A stretch of DNA of 33,474 bases from Verrucomicrobiota bacterium (GTDB lineage: Bacteria > Verrucomicrobiota > Verrucomicrobiia > Limisphaerales > UBA8199): positions 1 to 33,474 of the forward strand of contig JAAYVL010000114.1 of assembly GCA_012517205.1 (NCBI GenBank), written 5' to 3'. The notes below the pieces were generated by a model. It worked only from the letters and a program-made list of their open reading frames with translations. It was not told the DNA's origin and ran no database searches. Of this stretch, positions 15,844 to 24,925 are shown piece by piece. Each line of letters opens with the position of its first letter. Within the stretch, counting starts at the first letter, position 1. Both the position numbers and the translations under genes were made by a program.

Positions 15844-16148
15844 TCGTCCCGCTCCATCGTCGCGTGCAGCGAGTATTTTTGGAGTTGATGCACGTAATGC
15901 TCCGCCTTCTCCAGACTCTCGCGTGCCAGCACGCTCTTGCCCTGCTCATGCACCTGCCGCATGTGAAACTCCGCCTTGGCGCGCGCCCAGCCGAAGACCT
16001 TCTGAAAGACATGCGTGACGTAGTCCACATAATTGACCGGGTCATTCCAGCAAATGACCAGGTAGCCCGGGTCCAGGCTGGACTTTGGCCGATCCTCGGT
16101 CGTTTGGACCAGGCCAGGCTGAATTTCCGGCGTTGCTATTCCCGCCAT
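15840..16148 (-). CDS. clpS: ATP-dependent Clp protease adaptor ClpS
   Basis: ClpS, 102 aa, the N-recognin that binds proteins with destabilising N-terminal residues and hands them to the Clp AAA+ unfoldase. The core is clear: LVICWNDPVNYVDYVTHVFQ, then QVHEQGKSVLARESLEKAE. The N-degron pocket residues Asn35, Asp36 and His67 (numbered from this start) are kept. The N-terminal ~28 residues are a flexible extension as usual. The final part, YVHQLQKYSLHATMERDE, is normal. It is first in the clpS-DUF2017-aat set. A promoter-like element ends six bases before the ATG and no Shine-Dalgarno fits, so the mRNA may be leaderless. Confidence 0.95.
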   Translation of the reverse strand: MAGIATPEIQPGLVQTTEDRPKSSLDPGYLVICWNDPVNYVDYVTHVFQKVFGWARAKAEFHMRQVHEQGKSVLARESLEKAEHYVHQLQKYSLHATMERDE

Positions 16149-16154
16149 GATGCC

Positions 16155-16183
16155 ATCTTACCAAAGGCGGCGCGGCTTGTCGA
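16155..16183 (-). promoter_or_regulatory. Candidate promoter of the clpS operon, immediately before the start codon
   Basis: On the minus strand TCGACA (16183-16178), a 17-base spacer and TAAGAT (16160-16155) are followed by six bases and then the clpS ATG. A start point 6-7 nt after the -10 would coincide with the ATG. Confidence 0.45.
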
Positions 16184-16200
16184 GCCACGCCGCCGGCACC

Positions 16201-16330
16201 TCACAGTTTTGGGCAACATACTCAAGAGGGGAACCGAGCTATCGTAGGCTCCGATGCTTCAAACGGCGATTACGCTGTGACCCTCTCGGTTTTGGAACTC
16301 CCCGCACAACGGCAGCCATCCGTTTGAAGC
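16201..16330. other. Non-coding patch with interleaved inverted repeats (possible structured RNA)
   Basis: The 321-base gap between clpS and metY (16149-16469) holds no convincing gene but several exact complementary segments: an 11-bp pair GCTTCAAACGG (16256-16266) and CCGTTTGAAGC (16320-16330); AACCGAG (16232-16238) with CTCGGTT (16285-16291); TCACAG (16201-16206) with CTGTGA (16275-16280); AGAGGG (16225-16230) with CCCTCT (16281-16286). The 11-bp helix and the 7-bp helix cross each other, which is a pseudoknot order. It could be a small RNA, a long 5' or 3' element, or the remains of a mobile element. It does not carry tmRNA, SRP RNA or RNase P hallmarks. Confidence 0.4.
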
Positions 16331-16469
16331 GCTCTTCCATAGACGCTTTCCAGGCTTACCCTCACTCTTGCAAATACCGCGAATCAGGGCAGACATGAGC
16401 GCCTGTCCTGCCGATCTAACAGGGGAGGCGCGCCACCATGCCGCGGTACCGGGGCGTGGGAGTTCCCGT

Positions 16470-18144
<1,675 letters not shown>

Positions 18145-18150
18145 AGTCGG

Positions 18151-20358
18151 CTATTTGCAGCGCACCAGCACGCGCAGCCGCTTGGTTTTGTAGGTGCCTG
18201 CGTTGGCGGCGAAGGTCCAGTCGGGGTTGCCTTGGGGCTGGTTGCCGATCCCGAGGTCGGCGCGGCTGCCTTCGTTCCAATGGTTCAGGGCGAAGAGCGT
18301 CTGGCGCGCTTCGTGGTTATGCACCTGCATGGAGCCGTAGCCCGCGACTTCGGCTGACGGGGCGTCGCCGAAGTCCCAGGTTTGCGCGGAGGCGTGCGGC
18401 ACGTTGGCGGCGTTGGCCGGGCCGTAGTTGTTGGGCCAGAACTCAAGGTTGCCACCGGCCAGACCCGTGCCGGTCACGATGCCCTTTACGTTGGAATAGA
18501 CGTTCAGGTTGGCAATGTTTTGCTGGAAATGCGCGCCCGTTCGGCCTCGCGGAACACCAAGCTTGCCCGGCGCGTCGGTGAAGGCATCCATCGAGACATA
18601 CAGGTATTGGGTGGGGCGGTCGGCGGGTTGCAACTCCAGGAAGTAAGCCACCCGGTCGAAGGGCCGCTGAATCTTGCTGCTGTTATCCACTTCATAGACG
18701 AAGTCCCGGCCCAGCTTGTTCAGGTCTAGGTCATACACCAACTGGTAATCTTTGGCCTCGGGCACCTTCAACTCCAGCCAGTCGCGTTTGGGGGCTTGCC
18801 CGGCGCGGAAGGCGCCTGCGGGCAGGCCGGCGGCGTTCATCAGGTTCGGCTCAGCCAGCATGTGCCAGGCAAAACGCATGGCGACGGGGTGTTTCACCTC
18901 CGGGGCGCGCAACACCACGGAAGCACCGTCTATGCGGGCATCGGCTTTAACGAAGCCACCTTGGTCCGCATCAATCACCTCGAACCAGTTCAGCGGCTGA
19001 CCATCGCGACTGACCAACCCGCCACCGACATGGTCGAAGGTCACGCGCAGGGCGTCGCCTTCCAGGGCCAAGGACTTAAACGTCGGTCCGGAGTAAGCCA
19101 CGGCTTCCTGTCCGTAGGTCCGGGCCAAGGCCCACAGCGCCAACCGCCGCCCCACCTCTTGCTTGTTGGTGGGATGAATGTCCTTGAGGTCGCTGATGTC
19201 GTTAATCACGGCCATGCCGGTGAAGGGCACCGCCTGCGCCGCTGTCTGCGCCTCCCAGAACTCCCCGAGGGTTTCCGGGTCAAAGCTGTAAGTGAACGGC
19301 GCGATTTGCACAAAGTAGAATGGGAAATCGCCCTGCCCCCAAACCTGCCGCCAGCCGCGGATGAGCGCCTTCATCCGCTCCGTATACAACTTGCCTTCGG
19401 TGGCGTTGGATTCACCCTGGTACCAGATTGCCCCACGCAATGGGTATGGGTGCAGCGGGTGGATTTGGCCGTTGTATAACGCGGTCGGATGCTGCAAATC
19501 ACGCGGAGGTAGCAGCTCCTCGGGGTAGACTGGCATGGCCGGGACAAGCTGGCGATCGGTCAGTGCCTGCCGGGCGGACGCCATCCAGCGCCCAACGACT
19601 TGCAGAAATTGCTCCAGCCGCTGCTGATGGAGTTGGGTGCGCGGATCGCCCAGTTGAACTTGTTCGTATTGCGTCTGCAATGCCGGCACCGCGGCAAAGC
19701 CCTCCGGCGGGGTCCACGATTCGATGCGTGTTCCGCCCCAACTGGAGTCAATTAAACCGATGGTTACCCCGAGCTTTTGGTGCAACTCGCGCCCAAAATA
19801 ATAGGCGCAGGCGGAGAATCCACCCCAGCCGCCTTCGGCGATTGTCTGCGGGCTGCATACTTTCCAAGCTCCCTCGATATCGTTCTGCGGCTCCGGCTTC
19901 CAGCTTTTGCCCACTTTCAACAGCCGGATGCCCGGATGATGAGCAGCGGCGATCTCCGCTTTAGCATCCTTGGAGACCCCCACGCCCATTTCCATATTCG
20001 ACTGCCCCGAGCATAGCCACACTTCGCCGATCATCACATCCTCGCAGCGAACCGAGCTGGAACCGCTTACGAGGAGAACGTGGGGGCCGCCGGCTTTCAG
20101 CGCCGGGAGTTTCGCCTTCCATTCGCCGCGGTCGTTGGCTGTAACCTGCTGGTGGAGGTTTGCGAGTGCGACCCGGACGGTTTCACCGGGCTGCGCCCAG
20201 CCCCAGATCAACACCGGCTGGTCCTGTTGCAGCACCATGTGGCTGGAGAAAACATGCGGCAGGCGCACTTCCGCCCGGGTGGTTCCCGGCAAAGCGCCCG
20301 CCATGGCCAAGGCCATCACAGCCAAACCGATTGCGACACTCAATCCTGATCTACGCAT
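18151..20358 (-). CDS. Secreted sialate O-acetylesterase-type carbohydrate esterase with extra C-terminal module
   Basis: A 735-aa exported SGNH-type esterase. A signal peptide (VAIGLAVMALAMAGALPG) is followed by RLPHVFSSHMVLQQDQPVLI, the usual opening of this family. The nucleophile block is LCSGQSNMEMG with Ser120; YFGRELHQKLGVTIGLIDSS and IWYQGESNA form the oxyanion blocks, and DLKDIHPTNKQEVGRRLALW carries the Asp-x-x-His end of the triad. This accounts for about 510 residues. A further ~195 residues (from DYQLVYDLDLNKLGRDFVYE) form a separate beta-rich domain with FWPNNYGPANAANVP and MQVHNHEARQTLFALNHW. I recall that module in other Planctomycetes/Verrucomicrobia secreted enzymes; a glycan-binding role is inference. 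ATG 20358 has an AAGGA Shine-Dalgarno nine bases upstream; a TTG lies five codons earlier. Real substrates may be acetylated plant or algal glycans rather than sialate. Confidence 0.92.
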   Translation of the reverse strand: MRRSGLSVAIGLAVMALAMAGALPGTTRAEVRLPHVFSSHMVLQQDQPVLIWGWAQPGETVRVALANLHQQVTANDRGEWKAKLPALKAGGPHVLLVSGSSSVRCEDVMIGEVWLCSGQSNMEMGVGVSKDAKAEIAAAHHPGIRLLKVGKSWKPEPQNDIEGAWKVCSPQTIAEGGWGGFSACAYYFGRELHQKLGVTIGLIDSSWGGTRIESWTPPEGFAAVPALQTQYEQVQLGDPRTQLHQQRLEQFLQVVGRWMASARQALTDRQLVPAMPVYPEELLPPRDLQHPTALYNGQIHPLHPYPLRGAIWYQGESNATEGKLYTERMKALIRGWRQVWGQGDFPFYFVQIAPFTYSFDPETLGEFWEAQTAAQAVPFTGMAVINDISDLKDIHPTNKQEVGRRLALWALARTYGQEAVAYSGPTFKSLALEGDALRVTFDHVGGGLVSRDGQPLNWFEVIDADQGGFVKADARIDGASVVLRAPEVKHPVAMRFAWHMLAEPNLMNAAGLPAGAFRAGQAPKRDWLELKVPEAKDYQLVYDLDLNKLGRDFVYEVDNSSKIQRPFDRVAYFLELQPADRPTQYLYVSMDAFTDAPGKLGVPRGRTGAHFQQNIANLNVYSNVKGIVTGTGLAGGNLEFWPNNYGPANAANVPHASAQTWDFGDAPSAEVAGYGSMQVHNHEARQTLFALNHWNEGSRADLGIGNQPQGNPDWTFAANAGTYKTKRLRVLVRCK

Positions 20359-20532
20359 AGTCTTTTCCTTCAAATACAGCTTTCTGGTTTCCGTGTCCGG
20401 GGAAACGCTTCGTCGGTCCCTGGAGCGTTGGCAGTATTCTCTTCCGCATCAGACCCGTCAATAACAGGATGATTCCGGGGCAGATTTTCGACGTGCGTTG
20501 CCAGGCGCTTGGGGGCACACTCTCTCCCACGC

Positions 20533-21747
20533 ATGGCTGTCATTAAACCCTTCGCCGCCTTACGACCGAAACCGGAACTGGCGCCGCGAATCTGCGAGCT
20601 GCCGTACGATGTGATGTCCTCGGAAGAGGCGCGCCAGATCGCCGCGGGCAATCCGCTGAGTTTCCTGCACATCAGCAAGCCGGAGATAGATTTACCGCCT
20701 GCCACCGATCCTTGCGCGCCGGAAGTGTATGTCCAGGGCCGGAAAAATTTCCGGCGCTTGATCGCCCAGGGCGCGCTTCGGCAGGATACCCAGCCGTGTT
20801 TTTACCTTTACCGCCAGGTTATGGGTGCCCATAGCCAGGCGGGACTGGTCGCCGCGGCAAGTTGCGCAGATTATCGCGAAGGCCGCATTAAGAAGCATGA
20901 GTTGACCCGGCCCGACAAGGAAGACGACCGTCTGCGCCACATCGAGGCGCTCGAATCCCAGACGGGTCCGGTGTTCCTGGTCTATCGCGCGACGCCCGGT
21001 CTGGACGCGCTTGTCGCCCGGCAAACCACTGCGGCTCCTGATGTGGACTTCATGGCCCCCGACGGCGTGCGGCATACCGCCTGGGTCATCGCCGAGGCGG
21101 CGGCGATTCAGTTCATTGAGGCTGAGTTTGCCCGGATGCCCGGCCTTTACATCGCCGACGGCCACCATCGCTGCGCTGCCGCCGCGCGGGTCTGCCAGGC
21201 GCGCAACGGTGCGGGCGGGAGCGCCCGCTTCCTCAGTGTCCTCTTCCCGCACAACCAGATGCAGATTCTACCCTACAACCGCGTGTTAAAGGATTTGAAC
21301 GGCCTTTCTCCCGCGCAGTTGCGGGAAAAGCTCGCTTCCGTGTTCACTTTCCAGCACCCCGGAGTTGCCACCCCGGCGCGCAAGCATACGCTGGGGTTTT
21401 ACCTTGAGGGCGAGTGGCACGGACTACACTTCCTGCCGCCGTACACGGCTGTCGCCGACCCGATCGAGCGGCTCGACGTCACGCTCCTGCAGAAGCAGGT
21501 GTTAGCGCCGATTTTCGACATCCACGACCCACGCACCAGTGAGCGCATTAATTTCGTCGGCGGCATTCGTGGCACCGCAGAACTGGAGAAACTGGTTAAC
21601 CGTGGTGAGTACGCCTGCGCCTTTTCGCTGTTCCCGACCAGCATCGAGGACCTGATGACGATAGCCGACGCCGGAGGCATCATGCCGCCGAAGAGCACCT
21701 GGTTCGAGCCCAAGCTCCGCGATGCCATGTTCTGCCACATGATTTGA
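20533..21747 (+). CDS. DUF1015 family protein
   Basis: A 404-aa cytoplasmic protein of the DUF1015 family. Seen: MAVIKPFAALRPKPELAPRI then LPYDVMSSEEAR at the N-terminus, LYRQVMGAHSQAGLVAAAS, IKKHELTRPDKEDDR, a central LYIADGHHRCAAAARV that is the family hallmark, and FVGGIRGTAELEKLVN followed by AFSLFPTSIEDLMTIADAGG and MPPKSTWFEPKLRD near the end. The His-rich GHHR motif resembles a ParB/sulfiredoxin-like nucleotide-binding loop, and in Firmicutes the family is encoded next to serA/serC, but no reaction is assigned. I chose the ATG at 20533 over one eight codons earlier because the family starts with the AVIKPF segment. It is divergent from the esterase (about 175 bases) and 63 bases ahead of the dus gene on the same strand. 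Confidence 0.92.
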   Translation: MAVIKPFAALRPKPELAPRICELPYDVMSSEEARQIAAGNPLSFLHISKPEIDLPPATDPCAPEVYVQGRKNFRRLIAQGALRQDTQPCFYLYRQVMGAHSQAGLVAAASCADYREGRIKKHELTRPDKEDDRLRHIEALESQTGPVFLVYRATPGLDALVARQTTAAPDVDFMAPDGVRHTAWVIAEAAAIQFIEAEFARMPGLYIADGHHRCAAAARVCQARNGAGGSARFLSVLFPHNQMQILPYNRVLKDLNGLSPAQLREKLASVFTFQHPGVATPARKHTLGFYLEGEWHGLHFLPPYTAVADPIERLDVTLLQKQVLAPIFDIHDPRTSERINFVGGIRGTAELEKLVNRGEYACAFSLFPTSIEDLMTIADAGGIMPPKSTWFEPKLRDAMFCHMI

Positions 21748-21810
21748 CGCCGCCCGACCCTTTCTCTCCGAGAGCCGCCGCATCCTGTTGCTGGCGGTCT
21801 CCGCGCCCCG

Positions 21811-22860
21811 ATGAACACAACCCGGTCGTTCCAACGTCTCCTTCAAGGCCCGGCGCCCCTGCTCGCGCTCGCGCCGATGCAGGATATCACGGACCTGCCG
21901 TTTCTGCGGCTTATCGCCGGCTACGGCGGGGCGGATGTCTATTTCACCGAGTATTTCCGAGTCTATGCCACTTCGCGGCTGAATAAGCACATCCTCAAAT
22001 CCATTACCGAGAACCCCACGGGCAGGCCGGTCATTCCACAAATAATTGGCAGTGACATCCCGGCGCTCGTGCGCACCGCGCGCGAGTTGCAGCAATACCC
22101 GGTCCCGGCGGTGGATTTGAACCTGGGCTGCCCGGCGCCGGTGGTGTGCCGCAAGGGCGCCGGCGGCGCTCTGCTCCGCGACCCGAAGCGCGTGGATGCC
22201 ATCCTCGGCGCGCTGCGCGAGGCGGTGCGCGTCCCGTTCACCGTCAAGACCCGCATTGGCTTCGACGCGGCGGAGGTCTTCGATGATCTGTTGCCCATTT
22301 TCGCCCGGCATGCGCTCGATCTGGTCACCGTGCATGCGCGAACCGTCAAGGAGATGTATCGGACGGAGGTGCATTACGATTTCATCGCGCGCGCGGTGGC
22401 CGGGCTGCCTTGCCCCGTGCTGGCCAATGGCAACGTGTATTCCTCGCCGAAGGCCGCCACGGTATTGCAGCTTACCGGCGCGCGCGGGCTGATGATCGGG
22501 CGCGGCGTCATCCGCAACCCCTGGCTGTTCCGGCAAATCCGTGAGCATCAGCGCGGCGAAACGGTCTTTATCCCCCGCGGGACTGACGTGCTGGCCTACG
22601 TCCGCGCCCTTTACCAGGCGGTTTGCTCCCCTGCGACGCGCGAGTCTGCGCAGGTGCAGAAGATGAAAAAGTATCTCAATTACCTTGGCGTAGGCGTGGA
22701 GCCGACCGGCCAGTTTCTGCACCAGGCCCGCCGCGTGACGACCACCGCCGCCCTCTTTGATGTGTGCGTCAAGTTTCTGGACCACGACCGGCCCATGCCG
22801 CTGGAGCCGTTCCCGCTGGCGCTCAAGGCGGGGGATCTCATGGCTGGCGAGCAGCGGTGA
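21811..22860 (+). CDS. dus: tRNA-dihydrouridine synthase
   Basis: A 349-aa flavoenzyme that reduces uridines in the D-loop of tRNA using FMN and NADPH. The TIM-barrel start is ALAPMQDITDLPFLRLIAGY with FTEYFRV; the FMN/active-site loop is NLGCPAPVVCRKGAGGALL with the conserved Cys107 of GCP; VKTRIGFD, VTVHARTVKEMY, VLANGNVYS and GLMIGRGVIRNPWLF give the phosphate-binding strands. The helical C-terminal tRNA-binding domain occupies ~255-349. The motif wording is nearest to the DusB branch, although bacterial Dus subtypes are hard to separate by eye. It ends 22 bases before the convergent yraN. Confidence 0.95.
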   Translation: MNTTRSFQRLLQGPAPLLALAPMQDITDLPFLRLIAGYGGADVYFTEYFRVYATSRLNKHILKSITENPTGRPVIPQIIGSDIPALVRTARELQQYPVPAVDLNLGCPAPVVCRKGAGGALLRDPKRVDAILGALREAVRVPFTVKTRIGFDAAEVFDDLLPIFARHALDLVTVHARTVKEMYRTEVHYDFIARAVAGLPCPVLANGNVYSSPKAATVLQLTGARGLMIGRGVIRNPWLFRQIREHQRGETVFIPRGTDVLAYVRALYQAVCSPATRESAQVQKMKKYLNYLGVGVEPTGQFLHQARRVTTTAALFDVCVKFLDHDRPMPLEPFPLALKAGDLMAGEQR

Positions 22861-22882
22861 GTCTCCCGGCTTTCTGGTTTTG

Positions 22883-23311
22883 TCATCCGTAGCGGTGCGG
22901 CCGCTCCATCGCGAAGGCGTTTGGCAGGTGCCGCACTTCCCGCACTTTGCCATCCCGCAGCAGCACTTCCACGATGTCGAAGCGCAGCTTCACCGGCGGA
23001 TTCCTCAACCGCCGCAGGTAATCCAGCGCAGCGCGCGTGAGCCGTCCCCGCCGTTCCCGGTTCACGGCCGCCGCCGGCCGCGCCCATTCCTCGGAAGAAC
23101 GGGTCTTGACCTCAATGAAGACCAAGCAATCCCGGTCGCGGAAGATCAGGTCAATTTCGCCCCGCGGCGATCGGAAGTTGGCGGTGAGGAACTTCAGGCC
23201 CTGGCGGCGCAGTTGTTTTTTCGCCGCGCGCTCGCCCCGCTCGCCATGGCGCAAGTGCAGCGGCTTTTCATGCCCGCGCCACCAGGCGCGGATGCGGGCC
23301 GGTAGATTCAT
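22883..23311 (-). CDS. yraN: YraN family (UPF0102) endonuclease-like protein
   Basis: A 142-aa protein with the restriction-endonuclease-like fold of the UPF0102/YraN family. Present are HGERGERAAKKQLRRQG (Glu24), the core NFRSPRGEIDLIFRD (Glu52, Asp54) and LVFIEVKTRSS (Glu67, Lys69), i.e. the E-D-ExK nuclease-type active site. The basic last 40 residues end FAMERPHRYG. The cellular role is not firmly known; related proteins are linked to DNA or RNA processing and are often near rnhB or rplS, but here it lies between dus and a methyltransferase. No signal or membrane segment is visible. It is divergent from the methyltransferase, with about 80 bases between the starts. Confidence 0.93.
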   Translation of the reverse strand: MNLPARIRAWWRGHEKPLHLRHGERGERAAKKQLRRQGLKFLTANFRSPRGEIDLIFRDRDCLVFIEVKTRSSEEWARPAAAVNRERRGRLTRAALDYLRRLRNPPVKLRFDIVEVLLRDGKVREVRHLPNAFAMERPHRYG

Positions 23312-23333
23312 GGGTAGCCGGAACAGGATTGCT

Positions 23334-23362
23334 TTGCGTGCAGCCCGGCCTCTTTCTATAAC
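23334..23362 (+). promoter_or_regulatory. Candidate promoter of the methyltransferase gene
   Basis: TTGCGT (23334-23339), a 17-base spacer and TATAAC (23357-23362). The predicted start near 23369 would leave a GTG at 23371 almost leaderless, or a 26-nt leader to the ATG at 23395. The -35 lies close to the yraN start on the other strand. Confidence 0.45.
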
Positions 23363-23394
23363 TGCGGGGTGTGGAACTCAAATCAAATCTCCCC

Positions 23395-24369
23395 ATGACC
23401 GCCGCCTCCGCCGCCCGCGCCTGCCCTGTGTGTGGGCAGGATGATGCCACGGTCTGGCTGCAAAAAAATGCGCTCCGTCTGGTGCGCTGCCGCCGATGCG
23501 CGATGATCTATGCCAATCCCGTGCCGACGGCGTTGGCCTCGGGCCAATACTACGACCGGGCGGGCGCGGATTACTATCTCTCGCCGGCCAAGCTGGAGAG
23601 CGACTACGCGCCGGTGCGTTATGAACGCGAACTGCGGCTGTTCCGCCGGCATTGTCGGGGCGGGGCGGTGCTGGACGTCGGCTGCTCGTCGGGCGCATTC
23701 CTGTTCCAGTTGGGGCGGCGCTTTCCGGGCGATTACCAGGGCCTCGGAACGGACGTAAGCGGTCCGGCCCTGGACTACGCAGAGCAGCGCGGCGTGGCGG
23801 TCCGCCGCGGCAGCTTCCTGGAACTGGACTTTGGTGGCCGATTGTTTGATGCCGTGACCTTCTGGGCGGTGCTGGAGCACCTGCTCGAACCGGCGCGGTT
23901 CCTCGCGCAAGCCGCGTCATTGCTCAAGCCGGATGGCCTTTGCTTCGTGCTGGTGCCCAATATGAAATCGCTCGCGGCCCGCCTGCTGGGCGCGCGCTAC
24001 CGCTACCTCTACCCGCAGCATTTGAACTATTTCACGAAGGCGACACTGATGAAACTCGTGGCGCCGTGCTTCTCAGTCATCACCTTCCACACCACTCACT
24101 TCAATCCGATCATCGTGTGGCAGGACTGGCGCGGCGGCGGGCGCGACGTCTCCCCTCGCGAGCGCGCCCAACTTTTGCAGCGCACCACCGCCGCCAAACA
24201 ACATCCGCTGCTGCGCCCGATGAAGGCGCTTTACGGATTGACGGAGAACGCCCTGGCGGCGCTGACCCTAGCGGACAACCTAGCCGTTGTCCTTCGACGG
24301 CGCGAGGCCCGGGAGGCCGAATCCTCTCCTCAACCGGATTGGTTTGCGTCAACCGGCCGTGAGGGTTAG
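23395..24369 (+). CDS. Zinc-ribbon class I SAM-dependent methyltransferase
   Basis: About 324 aa from ATG 23395 (GTG 23371 in frame is an alternative). The N-terminus carries a zinc-ribbon: CPVCGQDD then CRRCAMIYANP, about 25 residues apart. A Rossmann methyltransferase follows: AVLDVGCSSGAFLFQLG is the SAM-binding glycine loop, GLGTDVSGPALDYAEQRGV the acidic strand, and DAVTFWAVLEHLLEPARFLA the post-I region, all of Methyltransf_23 type. A helical C-terminal part (~215-324) includes YPQHLNYFTKATLMKLV. This architecture is common among methyltransferases acting on sugars or lipid-linked intermediates in polysaccharide biosynthesis, but the substrate cannot be told. Its 3' end overlaps the convergent hemerythrin gene by 21 bases. 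Confidence 0.88.
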   Translation: MTAASAARACPVCGQDDATVWLQKNALRLVRCRRCAMIYANPVPTALASGQYYDRAGADYYLSPAKLESDYAPVRYERELRLFRRHCRGGAVLDVGCSSGAFLFQLGRRFPGDYQGLGTDVSGPALDYAEQRGVAVRRGSFLELDFGGRLFDAVTFWAVLEHLLEPARFLAQAASLLKPDGLCFVLVPNMKSLAARLLGARYRYLYPQHLNYFTKATLMKLVAPCFSVITFHTTHFNPIIVWQDWRGGGRDVSPRERAQLLQRTTAAKQHPLLRPMKALYGLTENALAALTLADNLAVVLRRREAREAESSPQPDWFASTGREG

Positions 24370-24897
24370 TTCCTCCGCGAGTTGTTCCAGCCGTCGGACA
24401 GCCTCGGGGCCGAAGGACTGATCTAGATCGGCAAATTGCCGGCTTAACTCTGCCTGGTCGGCGGGAGTCAGAAAGCGGTCGGCCATAGGGAAAACCATTT
24501 CATCTTCCTTCCAGAGATGGTCGCGATAGAGTGCCACCAGGCCGCGTAGGATTTCGCGGAGCGCGGGCAGCGCGTCGCGTGGGTCTTGTCCGGGAGCGGG
24601 CGACCACTCCGCCAGCGCGCTGACCAAGGCACGGCCTTTCTCGTGTTCGTGGGTAAGTCCGCCAATCGGACAGCCCTGAGACGGCACGCCGCGCTCGACG
24701 AGCCGGGGGAAGAACAGGGCTTCCTCCTTGCCGTGGTGCAGTTGGTCCGCATACCCCCGGAGGAATTCCACCGCACCGGCGATTGTCCCGGGCGCGGGGA
24801 GTTGTCCGTTGTCCACGCCCGCGGCGATGACCTCGAGGGCGTTCACCACCGCTGCGATGCGGTCGTGTTCGGCTTTTAATATCTGGCAGGCGGTCAT
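24349..24897 (-). CDS. Hemerythrin (HHE) domain protein
   Basis: A 182-aa cytoplasmic four-helix bundle with a di-iron site. Candidate ligands are His11 (KAEHDRI), His54/His55 and Glu58 (QLHHGKEEALFFP), His83/His85 (LTHEHEKG), His127 and Glu131 (YRDHLWKEDEMVFP). This is the standard H-HxxxE-H-HxxxE spacing. Such proteins sense or bind O2, NO or iron; which applies here is unknown. A DQSFGPEAVRRLEQLAEEL tail forms an extra helix. It begins 28 bases after the stop of the large amidase gene on the same strand and its 3' end overlaps the methyltransferase tail by 21 bases. Confidence 0.9.
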   Translation of the reverse strand: MTACQILKAEHDRIAAVVNALEVIAAGVDNGQLPAPGTIAGAVEFLRGYADQLHHGKEEALFFPRLVERGVPSQGCPIGGLTHEHEKGRALVSALAEWSPAPGQDPRDALPALREILRGLVALYRDHLWKEDEMVFPMADRFLTPADQAELSRQFADLDQSFGPEAVRRLEQLAEELTLTAG

Positions 24898-24925
24898 GTT
24901 CGGCCCTTTCCGCCGCGCGGTTTGT

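Noticed and set aside
16201-16330. tmRNA, SRP RNA or RNase P RNA in the clpS-metY gap
   Set aside because: None of the conserved ends or loops of these RNAs (a tRNA-like TTCGA arm, the SRP GGAAG loop, the RNase P GAGGAAAGTCC block) can be found on either strand.
21502-22953. A 483-aa open frame antisense to dus and the 3' end of the DUF1015 gene
   Set aside because: It spans two unrelated sense genes and has shadow-like composition.
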